Shown: one piece after another, positions 1 through 5,647 of the stretch
How the letters are laid out: each line of letters begins with the position of its first letter
Numbering within the stretch: the stretch's first letter is position 1
Assembly: GCA_947165115.1 (NCBI GenBank)
Contig: CAMUZD010000045.1
Span: 1 to 9,242, forward strand
Length of the DNA: 9,242 nt
DNA from: an uncultured Clostridia bacterium
GTDB lineage: Bacteria > Bacillota > Clostridia > Oscillospirales > Acutalibacteraceae
Direction of reading: 5' to 3'
Program-made: the position numbers and the translations under genes
Notes under the pieces: model-generated
Database searches by the model: none
Told to the model about the DNA's origin: nothing
The model's input: the letters and a program-made list of their open reading frames with translations, nothing else

Positions 1-50
1 TGTGTAAATAAACCAATTCTTACAAATTTCGCCTCTTTTAATGATTAAAT

Positions 51-79
51 ATCATATCATAATATATAAAAATATGCAA
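51..79 (-). promoter_or_regulatory. Possible sigma-A promoter reading out of the left edge
   Basis: Read leftward, TTGCAT (79-74) is followed after exactly 17 bases by TATGAT (56-51). A second TATGAT overlaps it at 61-56. This would drive a gene to the left of the window, divergent from the sigma factor gene. No start codon for such a gene is visible before base 1, although an AGAGG-like purine run lies near 32-37. The surrounding DNA is very AT-rich, so chance matches are likely. This is inference from motif and spacing only. Confidence 0.4.
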
Positions 80-109
80 GATATTTTATTCAAAATTTCA
101 AAATGGGAA

Positions 110-123
110 TTTTTCCGGAAAAA
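110..123. repeat. 14-bp perfect palindrome beside the sigma-factor promoter
   Basis: TTTTTCCGGAAAAA is a perfect inverted repeat that ends one base before the -35-like TGTTAC at 125-130. The position would suit an activator or repressor site, and the A/T runs could act as an UP-like element. No regulator can be named, and a chance palindrome in AT-rich DNA is possible. Confidence 0.4.
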
Positions 124-124
124 C

Positions 125-155
125 TGTTACCTTTTTACCGCTTTTTGCGTATAAT
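125..155 (+). promoter_or_regulatory. Promoter of the sigma/anti-sigma operon, ECF-like and possibly autoregulated
   Basis: TGTTAC (125-130) and CGTATA (148-153) are 17 bases apart. This resembles the 'AAC' -35 and 'CGT' -10 elements used by many Gram-positive ECF sigma factors (for example TGAAAC and CGTA for Bacillus SigW). A sigma-A -10 TATAAT (150-155) overlaps the second element, so housekeeping polymerase could also use it; its -35 would be poor (TTACCT at 128-133, 16-base spacer). Transcription would start near 160-163. That excludes a GTG codon at 158 as the sigma factor start and supports the ATG at 203. Autoregulation is inferred from the family habit, not shown. Confidence 0.55.
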
Positions 156-202
156 AAGTGAAAGGGCAAATCAGCACCGCTCTTTCGGAAAGGGGGAACC
201 TT

Positions 203-760
203 ATGGATAACGGTGCAAGTAGCTACCGCCGTTTTCTTGAAGGTGACGACCGGGGCCTCGCAGACCTTATTGAAGAATACCGCATGCCGCTGCAGATGTT
301 CCTTTATTCCTTAACCGGCAATAACGAAACGGCAGAGGATGCGGCGATAGAAACCTTTGTGAAATTAGCGACCAAAAAACCCAAATACAACGGAAAAGCA
401 TCTTTCAAGACCTGGCTTTTCGGAATAGGCCGGAATACCGCCGTCGATTTTCTGAGAAAATCGAAGCGGCACGATGCCGTAAGTCTTGAAGACGCGGGAA
501 AAACGGCAGTTGATACGGAACACTCACCCGAAGAATTATATATCAAAGAAGAGCGCAACCGTCAGCTTTTAGCTTCAATGAAGAAGCTTAAAAGCGAGTA
601 TTATTCTGTGCTCTGGCTCAGATATTTTGAAAATCTCCAGGTGAAGGAAATTGCCGCGGTTATGAGTAAAAGCAAGGGGAATACAAAGGTTCTTCTGGGC
701 AGGGCGCGCGAAGCTCTGAAAGTTCAGCTCGGAAAGGATGGTTTTGAATATGAAAACTAA
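203..760 (+). CDS. ECF-type RNA polymerase sigma factor (sigma-70 family)
   Basis: Predicted 185-residue sigma factor that would direct core RNA polymerase to a small regulon. Residues about 20-90 form region 2: a helix around EEYRMPLQMFLYSLTGN, then the DNA-melting and -10 recognition segment FKTWLFGIGRNTAVDFLRK. An acidic linker follows (about 91-115). Residues about 118-175 are region 4, a helix-turn-helix for -35 recognition (LKSEYYSVLWLRYFENLQVKEIAAVM, then KSKGNTKVLLGRAREAL). Length and the lack of regions 1 and 3 fit the ECF group. The start is set at 203 because AAAGGGGG (189-196) lies six bases upstream. The frame is open back to a GTG at 158, but that would sit at or before the predicted transcription start. 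The 3' end overlaps the next gene by 11 bases, which suggests translational coupling to a cognate regulator. The ECF subgroup and target genes cannot be told from sequence. Confidence 0.93.
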   Translation: MDNGASSYRRFLEGDDRGLADLIEEYRMPLQMFLYSLTGNNETAEDAAIETFVKLATKKPKYNGKASFKTWLFGIGRNTAVDFLRKSKRHDAVSLEDAGKTAVDTEHSPEELYIKEERNRQLLASMKKLKSEYYSVLWLRYFENLQVKEIAAVMSKSKGNTKVLLGRAREALKVQLGKDGFEYEN

Positions 761-1730
761 CGGGGAAATATTTGATATCGTAATGGAGCGTAAGGATGAG
801 TTTGAGGTCCGCAAACGCGCAAGGAACAAGCGGATCGGAGCAATCGGAGCCACTGCTCTCGCGGTTGCAATCTGTGTAACTGCAGGCGTCGCGGCCCACA
901 GACGAAATGCCGCATCTGTTCAGTCCCTCGGCGGAGAAAACGGAACGGGCTATGAGACCGGCGAACTCTCGGAAATTGATAATTATGAAGAACAGACCGC
1001 AGTGTCATGTGCAGATGACGAGGGCGGCAGTCCGACAGAAGCAATAACCGAATACACAGGCAAGGAAATGTCGACTGCTCAGAAGATTTACGGCGGAGCA
1101 GATATTCCGGATGATTACACGGATAACGGCGAAACAAAGCCCGGTAGAAATGACGGCTTGGGCGGAAGCTATGGCGGAGCACACGGAGCCTGTATTCCCG
1201 TTGTTCCCGCAGCTACGGGCGCAAAGCCGGGCGTGAAGGTTACCGGCGAAAAAATCACCGATGCCGAGGCAAAGAAATACTTTGAAGAGAATACCTGGAT
1301 TGTTTCGTCTCTCTCGTCGAGCGGCGTGCCTGCCGATAATCTTAAAATCTCGGAAAAGGGCTACTGTCATGTCTCGTATGACGGCACCGAGGGCAAGCAG
1401 CTTGAGCTTAAGCAGAATTTCAGGGATTATCTTGTTTATAACAACGGTAAACTTGTCGCGATTTTTACGCTCACCAAAGAAAACGGTAAGCTCAGCGCGA
1501 CACCCGCATTCGGCGGCCCGCACTTTGACGATTTCAATGCGTTTCTTCAGAAACACAAGGGAGAGGAACTGCTCTTTGTCTATGCCGGCTGGATGGAGAT
1601 AGTCATCACTCCCGACGGCGAATGTGTGAATCCGCAGGGATATGATATATCGAAGGATTACGGCCTTAATGACCTCGGTGTCAATCCCTATTCTTACTTC
1701 TATTGCGATGCCGCAACCTATACACCCTGA
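750..1730 (+). CDS. Single-pass membrane protein, probable anti-sigma factor/sensor for the upstream ECF sigma
   Basis: A 326-residue protein. Residues 1-27 are a short, charged, cytoplasmic segment (IFDIVMERKDEFEVRKRARNK). Residues about 28-49 are one hydrophobic helix (IGAIGATALAVAICVTAGVA), followed by an RR pair. Residues about 51-165 are a Gly/Thr/Glu-rich linker of low complexity. Residues about 166-326 look like a folded extracytoplasmic domain (from ITDAEAKKYFEENTW to DISKDYGLNDLGVNPYSYF). The N-terminal 'E-R-K/R-D-E-x-x-x-x-K/R-K/R' pattern just before a membrane helix is, from memory, common in Clostridia proteins encoded after ECF sigma genes. There is no HxxxCxxC zinc anti-sigma motif. 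The ATG at 750 is preferred over 738 because AAAGGA (733-738) is 11 bases upstream of it. Anti-sigma activity is inferred from context and topology; the ligand and the fold of the outer domain are not recognised. A non-regulatory secreted or lipid-anchored role is the alternative. Confidence 0.7.
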   Translation: MKTNGEIFDIVMERKDEFEVRKRARNKRIGAIGATALAVAICVTAGVAAHRRNAASVQSLGGENGTGYETGELSEIDNYEEQTAVSCADDEGGSPTEAITEYTGKEMSTAQKIYGGADIPDDYTDNGETKPGRNDGLGGSYGGAHGACIPVVPAATGAKPGVKVTGEKITDAEAKKYFEENTWIVSSLSSSGVPADNLKISEKGYCHVSYDGTEGKQLELKQNFRDYLVYNNGKLVAIFTLTKENGKLSATPAFGGPHFDDFNAFLQKHKGEELLFVYAGWMEIVITPDGECVNPQGYDISKDYGLNDLGVNPYSYFYCDAATYTP

Positions 1731-1737
1731 AAAACTT

Positions 1738-1769
1738 CACGCCGCATCAAGTGATGCGGCGTGTTTCTT
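1738..1769. terminator. Terminator hairpin shared by convergent genes
   Basis: CACGCCGCATCA (1738-1749) is complementary to TGATGCGGCGTG (1752-1763), giving a GC-rich 12-bp inverted repeat with a tiny loop. On the plus strand it is followed by TTTCTTATTT, a fair U-tract for the anti-sigma-like gene. On the minus strand it is followed by GAAGTTTTTC, a weaker U-tract for thrS. It lies in the 41-base gap between the two stop codons, and no other hairpin was seen there, so bidirectional use is plausible. Confidence 0.8.
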
Positions 1770-1771
1770 AT

Positions 1772-3568
1772 TTAATTGCTGAATCTTACTTTGTTTTTGA
1801 TTTCATCCTTGACCTTCGCTATGAAATCATCGAGCGGCATTTCAGTTGTCTCGCCGGTGTCGCGGCTTCTGACGCTGACTATCCCGCTCTCCGCCTCTTT
1901 TGCTCCTATAATGAGCATATAGGGGGCGCGGTCAATCTGCTGAGCCTCGCGGATTTTGTAGCCGATTTTTTCATTTCTGTCATCGAGCTGAACCCTGATA
2001 TCCGCCTTTGAGATTGCATCATAGACCTCTGTTGCGTAGTCCATCGTCTTCTCGGAAACGGGAAGCACCTTGACCTGAAGGGGAGCGAGCCATACAGGGA
2101 ATTTGCCCTTTGTTTCCTCAATGATATAAGCCATGAACCTGTCAAGCGAGCCGAGAATCGCGCGGTGAAGCACGACGGGTGTCTTTTCGCTCTGGTCGCT
2201 GTCGATGTATTTGAGATCGAATTTCATCGGCAGGCAGAAGTCGAGCTGGCAGGTGGAGAGAGTGTATTCCGCGCCGACGGCCGGGGTGACGTTTACGTCA
2301 AGCTTCGGGCCGTAGAAAGCCGCTTCGCCGATTTCTTCTGTGAAATCTAGGCCGAGATCGGTCATAACCTCGCGCAGTGCGCTCTCCGCCTTATCCCACA
2401 TCTCGTCGTCCTGGTGATATTTTTTCTTATCTGCAGGGTCGCGCAGAGAAAGAACACAGCGGTAATTCGTGATGCCGAAATCTTCATAGACATCGCGGAT
2501 AAGCGCCACAACCTTGGCAACCTCGTCCTTTATCTGCTCGGGAGTAACAAAGAGGTGGGCGTCATTCTGGCAGAAGTGGCGGCCTCTCTCAATTCCCTTG
2601 AGCGTGCCCGAGGATTCGAATCTGAAATCGTGTGCGATTTCGCCGATTCGGATGGGTAATTCTTTATATGAATGGGGCTTGTTAGCGTAAATCATCATGT
2701 GATGCGGGCAGTTCATCGGGCGCAGAACGAAGCTTTCGCCCTCAACCTCCATCGGCGGGAACATATTCTCTTTGTAATGATCCCAGTGGCCGGAAGTCTT
2801 ATAGAGCTGAACAGTGCCTACGCAGGGGGTCATAACATGATGATAACCGAGCTTGCGCTCCTTATCCTTGATATAGTTTTCAAGCTCCTGCCAGACGGTA
2901 TAGCCTTTTGAAAGGAACATCGGAAGGCCTCTGCCGACAAGCTCGTCGGTCATGAAAAGACCCATTTCCTTGCCGATCTTGCGGTGGTCGCGCTGCTTTG
3001 CTTCCTCAACCGCCTTCTCATACTCCTCAAGCTCCTCCTGAGTCTGGAAGGCAACGCCGTTGATTCTCGTGAGCATCTTGTTCTCGGAATCATTTTTCCA
3101 GTAGGCGCCGCTCTGCTGGGTGATTTTGAAAGCTTTGAGAGCCTTGGTGTAGCAGACATGAGGACCGACGCACATATCAATATAGTCGCCCTGCTGATAG
3201 AAGCTGATAACAGCATCTTCGTCAAGGTCGCCGATATGCTCTTCCTTATATTTTGCTCCGCGCTCATGCATGAGCTTGATTGCCTCGTCTCTCGGAAGGA
3301 TGAAAGGCTTTACGGGGATATTCTCCTTGACTATCTTTTTCATTTCCTTTTCGATAGCAGCAAGGTCCTCGTCGGTCAGCTTTCTGTCCCCGAGGTCAAC
3401 GTCATAGTAGAATCCTTTTTCGGTGGCGGGGCCGTAAGCAAAGTCGGCATCGGGCCAAAGGCGCTGAATTGCCTGAGCCATGCAGTGCGCCGTTGAATGA
3501 CGCAGAACGTGCTGAACTTCTTCGGGCGGACATTCCGCAACCGTTCCGTCTCTGTAAATGATCTTCAT
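1772..3568 (-). CDS. thrS: Threonyl-tRNA synthetase lacking a normal N-terminal TGS domain
   Basis: A 598-residue class II synthetase that charges tRNA-Thr in the cytoplasm using ATP. The editing domain, which clears Ser-tRNA-Thr, has HSTAH (H24, H28) and DMCVGPH (C133, H137). In the catalytic core, MNCPHH, QNDAH and VVLHR supply the expected zinc/threonine ligands C287, H338 and H468. Motif 2 is FRFESSGTLKGIERGRHF (about 315-332) and motif 3 is HRAILGSLDRF (468-478). Residues about 490-590 are the anticodon-binding domain. Typical bacterial ThrRS is about 640 residues, with a TGS domain of about 60 residues before the editing domain. Here only about 20 residues (MKIIYRDGTVAECPPEEVQ) precede VLRHSTAH, and they resemble just the first strands of TGS. 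The start at 3568 has AAAGGAG at 3584-3578, and the T-box terminator lies immediately upstream, so no missing exon-like 5' part is hidden there. All catalytic and editing residues are intact, so it should be active. Expression is controlled by the T-box leader. Confidence 0.97.
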   Translation of the reverse strand: MKIIYRDGTVAECPPEEVQHVLRHSTAHCMAQAIQRLWPDADFAYGPATEKGFYYDVDLGDRKLTDEDLAAIEKEMKKIVKENIPVKPFILPRDEAIKLMHERGAKYKEEHIGDLDEDAVISFYQQGDYIDMCVGPHVCYTKALKAFKITQQSGAYWKNDSENKMLTRINGVAFQTQEELEEYEKAVEEAKQRDHRKIGKEMGLFMTDELVGRGLPMFLSKGYTVWQELENYIKDKERKLGYHHVMTPCVGTVQLYKTSGHWDHYKENMFPPMEVEGESFVLRPMNCPHHMMIYANKPHSYKELPIRIGEIAHDFRFESSGTLKGIERGRHFCQNDAHLFVTPEQIKDEVAKVVALIRDVYEDFGITNYRCVLSLRDPADKKKYHQDDEMWDKAESALREVMTDLGLDFTEEIGEAAFYGPKLDVNVTPAVGAEYTLSTCQLDFCLPMKFDLKYIDSDQSEKTPVVLHRAILGSLDRFMAYIIEETKGKFPVWLAPLQVKVLPVSEKTMDYATEVYDAISKADIRVQLDDRNEKIGYKIREAQQIDRAPYMLIIGAKEAESGIVSVRSRDTGETTEMPLDDFIAKVKDEIKNKVRFSN

Positions 3569-3602
3569 ATTGTTTAACTCCTTTGAGAATTATTACCTGC
3601 AA

Positions 3603-3636
3603 TAATAAAGCACCCTCGGTCTCCCAAGGGTGCTTT
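3603..3636 (-). terminator. T-box regulated intrinsic terminator before thrS
   Basis: On the minus strand AAAGCACCCU (3636-3627) pairs with AGGGUGCUUU (3616-3607), leaving a loop of about 10 bases, followed by UUUAUUAUU. The 5' arm CACCCUU is also the 3' half of the antiterminator formed with AAGGUG (3651-3646), so the two structures exclude each other. This is the standard T-box switch arrangement. The hairpin ends about 35 bases before the thrS start codon. Confidence 0.9.
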
Positions 3637-3809
3637 GCACGGTTCCACCTTGATTTTTACTCTTGACCCTTAACGCGGGAAACGGCTCTGCTTGTTTCGC
3701 AGGCGGCTCGGGAGCGGTCTCCTCCGCTGTCACACAATGCGCTTTCAGCCGCGGCGCATCTCTCTGAGGTGTTCACTGACGGATTCGTTCTCCTTCTCTG
3801 CCTTTAATT
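3603..3809 (-). ncRNA. T-box riboswitch (threonine tRNA) leader of thrS
   Basis: The leader runs about 200 bases from the predicted start near 3809 to the terminator. My hand folding of Stem I pairs GGAG (3793-3790) with CUCC (3714-3711), then UCCG (3783-3780) with CGGA (3726-3723). A distal hairpin pairs AUGCGC (3759-3754) with GCGCAU (3742-3737), just after an AGAGAG segment. The internal loop on the 3' side reads GGAGACCG, placing ACC (3718-3716) as specifier codon, a threonine codon that matches the downstream gene. CGAGCCGCC follows Stem I, as is common in T-boxes. The conserved T-box AAGGUGGAACCGUGC is at 3651-3637. Its UGGA should pair with the NCCA end of uncharged tRNA-Thr carrying discriminator U. 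When tRNA-Thr is uncharged the antiterminator forms and thrS is read. Identification as T-box is secure; exact helix borders are approximate. Confidence 0.93.
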
Positions 3810-3815
3810 GAAGAT

Positions 3816-3844
3816 ATTATATATCTGCTTTTTATAAAAGTCAA
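3816..3844 (-). promoter_or_regulatory. Sigma-A promoter of the thrS T-box transcript
   Basis: TTGACT (3844-3839), a 17-base spacer and TATAAT (3821-3816) give a near-perfect housekeeping promoter. Transcription should start near 3809. The -35 box overlaps the TGA stop codon (3843-3841) of the upstream ABC transporter gene, so the two units touch. Confidence 0.85.
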
Positions 3845-5646
3845 CTGTTTTGTTTATTATCCTGCCTGTATTTCTCCGCCTGGAGATTGAACATATAGGC
3901 ATAGGTGCCGTTCTTTTCCATAAGTTCTGCGTGAGAGCCGCTCTCTATAATTTCGCCGTCCGCCATCACATAGATTTTGTCCGCGCCGACCGTGGTCGAA
4001 AGGCGGTGCGATATGAAGATGACGGTTTTATGCTCAGCCGCTTCAAGCATTGTTTTATTAAGCTCGTATTCGGCTATCGGGTCGAGATTTGCCGAGGGCT
4101 CGTCGAGAATGGCGTAAGGGCAGTCTTTATAAAATGCCCTTGAAACAGCCATTTTCTGGCTTTCTCCGCCCGAGAGCATAGTTCCGCTTTCGTCGAATTC
4201 ACGCAGAATTTCCGTGTCAACGCCGTTCTTAAGTGACTTCGAGAATCCGCTGTGTTTCAGCGCCTGAGTAACCCTGTCTTTATCCGGATTCACATCCAGC
4301 GCCACATTTTCGCCGATAGTGCAGGCATAGGTCTGAAAATCCTGAAAAACTGCGGCGAAACGGTTTTTGTGGGACTCGAGTGTAACATCCTTGATGTTTT
4401 TGCCGCCGATAAGTATTTCGCCATCGCTTGCCTCATAAAGACGCAGGAGCAGATTCGTCAGCGTTGTCTTTCCGGCTCCGTTGTAGCCGACAAGTGCAAT
4501 CTTTTCATAAGGCTTAATCGTCAGATTGATATTCTTCAATACCGGATGATCGCTGCCGGGATAAGTGAAGCTCAGATTCCTGATTTCGATTGTTTCGGGC
4601 TTTTCGCATGAGGCAGTCTCTTCGCCGCCTTTGATTTTCGGCGTGCAGGCAAGAAATTCGCGGTATTTCTCAATCATCTTTCCTCTTTCCGAGAATACCA
4701 TGAGGGCCGTTACCGTCAGGAATTCTATTGAAATCGCAATCTGATATGCGCCGTTGAAACTTGCAACAAAATCACCCGCTCCGATGTTGTGCTTCAAGAG
4801 CACACAGTATCCGAGATAGGCGGGAAGCACGAACATTAATCCCAGCACATCTATACCCGTCTCCTGCAGCCCGGAGAAGAATGAAATTTTTTTCCAGTAT
4901 TTATTCTGGTTTTCAATAACGGCATCTGCCGCCTCGTTATACCGATTAATCAGCAGAGGGCTGATATTATTCATGCGCACTTCTTTTGCGTAATCCTGAA
5001 GATAGAAAATGCGCTGGAAATAATCGGATCTGTGGTGAAGTTCGGCATTATCTTTGCGCCTGCCCATATGCAGATTGCCGACTATCCCGCTAAAAGGAAG
5101 GAAGACAATTACCGTAACTACAATTATCAGCAGGCATATCGGGTCAATAGTAAAAATGACCGCGCCGATTGTGAAAAACGTAACAAATTCCGTAAAATAG
5201 TTTCTCACAAAACCGAGCAGATTCTGGATGTTATCGGCGCTCGTCTCGATGGTGAGAATAAAATTATTGTAAAAATCGGGATTGTCGTATTCCTCCAGGT
5301 CAATTTCACGAGCTTTTTCATAGAGCTTTTTGCACAGGCCTGCCGAAAGCTTTTCTTTGGCGATGTTCCAGTAAAACTCCATGTAGAGCCAGGAGAGCAG
5401 ATGGGATATAACAAGTATGGCTGCAATTACTCCGACGCCGATCCAGATCCGCTCAAGATTCTCTCCGCTCTCGACAACATCGATAATGTATTTCATTCCA
5501 AGCACGCTGATAAGCCGCCCCGGGACTCTCAATAACAGTCCGTATATCAGTTCCAGAATAACAAATACCGGTGAAATCGAGAACATCAGGCGAACGAAAT
5601 AAATCATATGGCCTATCATTGAGGTGGTATTTTTAATCTTATTCAT
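3841..5646 (-). CDS. ABC exporter half-transporter (membrane domain fused to ATPase), second of a pair
   Basis: A 601-residue exporter-type ABC protein. The N-terminal half (about 1-330) is a type I exporter membrane domain with hydrophobic segments near 20-45, 67-92, 152-185 and 261-317. The cytoplasmic loop carries REIDLEEYDNPDFYN (about 113-127), a feature shared with the partner gene. The C-terminal ATPase has Walker A GYNGAGKTT (387-395), Q-loop Q435, signature LSGGESQK (491-498), Walker B YAILDE (D515, catalytic E516) and switch H547, so it appears competent for hydrolysis. The start has GGAGG nine bases upstream, lying inside the last codons of the preceding ABC gene, with only one base between that stop and this ATG. 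Translation is therefore likely coupled, and the two proteins probably form a heterodimer. Substrate is unknown: no precursor peptide, modification enzyme or regulator lies beside it. Multidrug or peptide/lipid export are both possible. Confidence 0.93.
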   Translation of the reverse strand: MNKIKNTTSMIGHMIYFVRLMFSISPVFVILELIYGLLLRVPGRLISVLGMKYIIDVVESGENLERIWIGVGVIAAILVISHLLSWLYMEFYWNIAKEKLSAGLCKKLYEKAREIDLEEYDNPDFYNNFILTIETSADNIQNLLGFVRNYFTEFVTFFTIGAVIFTIDPICLLIIVVTVIVFLPFSGIVGNLHMGRRKDNAELHHRSDYFQRIFYLQDYAKEVRMNNISPLLINRYNEAADAVIENQNKYWKKISFFSGLQETGIDVLGLMFVLPAYLGYCVLLKHNIGAGDFVASFNGAYQIAISIEFLTVTALMVFSERGKMIEKYREFLACTPKIKGGEETASCEKPETIEIRNLSFTYPGSDHPVLKNINLTIKPYEKIALVGYNGAGKTTLTNLLLRLYEASDGEILIGGKNIKDVTLESHKNRFAAVFQDFQTYACTIGENVALDVNPDKDRVTQALKHSGFSKSLKNGVDTEILREFDESGTMLSGGESQKMAVSRAFYKDCPYAILDEPSANLDPIAEYELNKTMLEAAEHKTVIFISHRLSTTVGADKIYVMADGEIIESGSHAELMEKNGTYAYMFNLQAEKYRQDNKQNS

Positions 5647-5647
5647 C

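Noticed and set aside
158..202. GTG start at 158 adding 15 residues to the sigma factor
   Set aside because: It coincides with the predicted transcription start and has no ribosome site, while the ATG at 203 has AAAGGGGG at ideal spacing.
1005..1556. 183-codon minus-strand frame opposite the anti-sigma-like gene
   Set aside because: The plus-strand gene has a ribosome site, coupling to the sigma gene, a membrane helix and a terminator; the antisense frame has none of these.
2984..3496. 170-codon plus-strand frame inside thrS, and several similar ones between 1703 and 3496
   Set aside because: Antisense shadows of a clearly conserved synthetase; none shows a ribosome site or recognisable domain.
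3813..3825. GATAT-TAT-ATATC inverted repeat as a terminator for the ABC operon
   Set aside because: Only five A/T-rich pairs and it surrounds the thrS -10 box; too weak to terminate.
5032..5535. 167-codon plus-strand frame inside the second ABC gene
   Set aside because: Lies opposite the conserved membrane domain, with no recognisable protein features.
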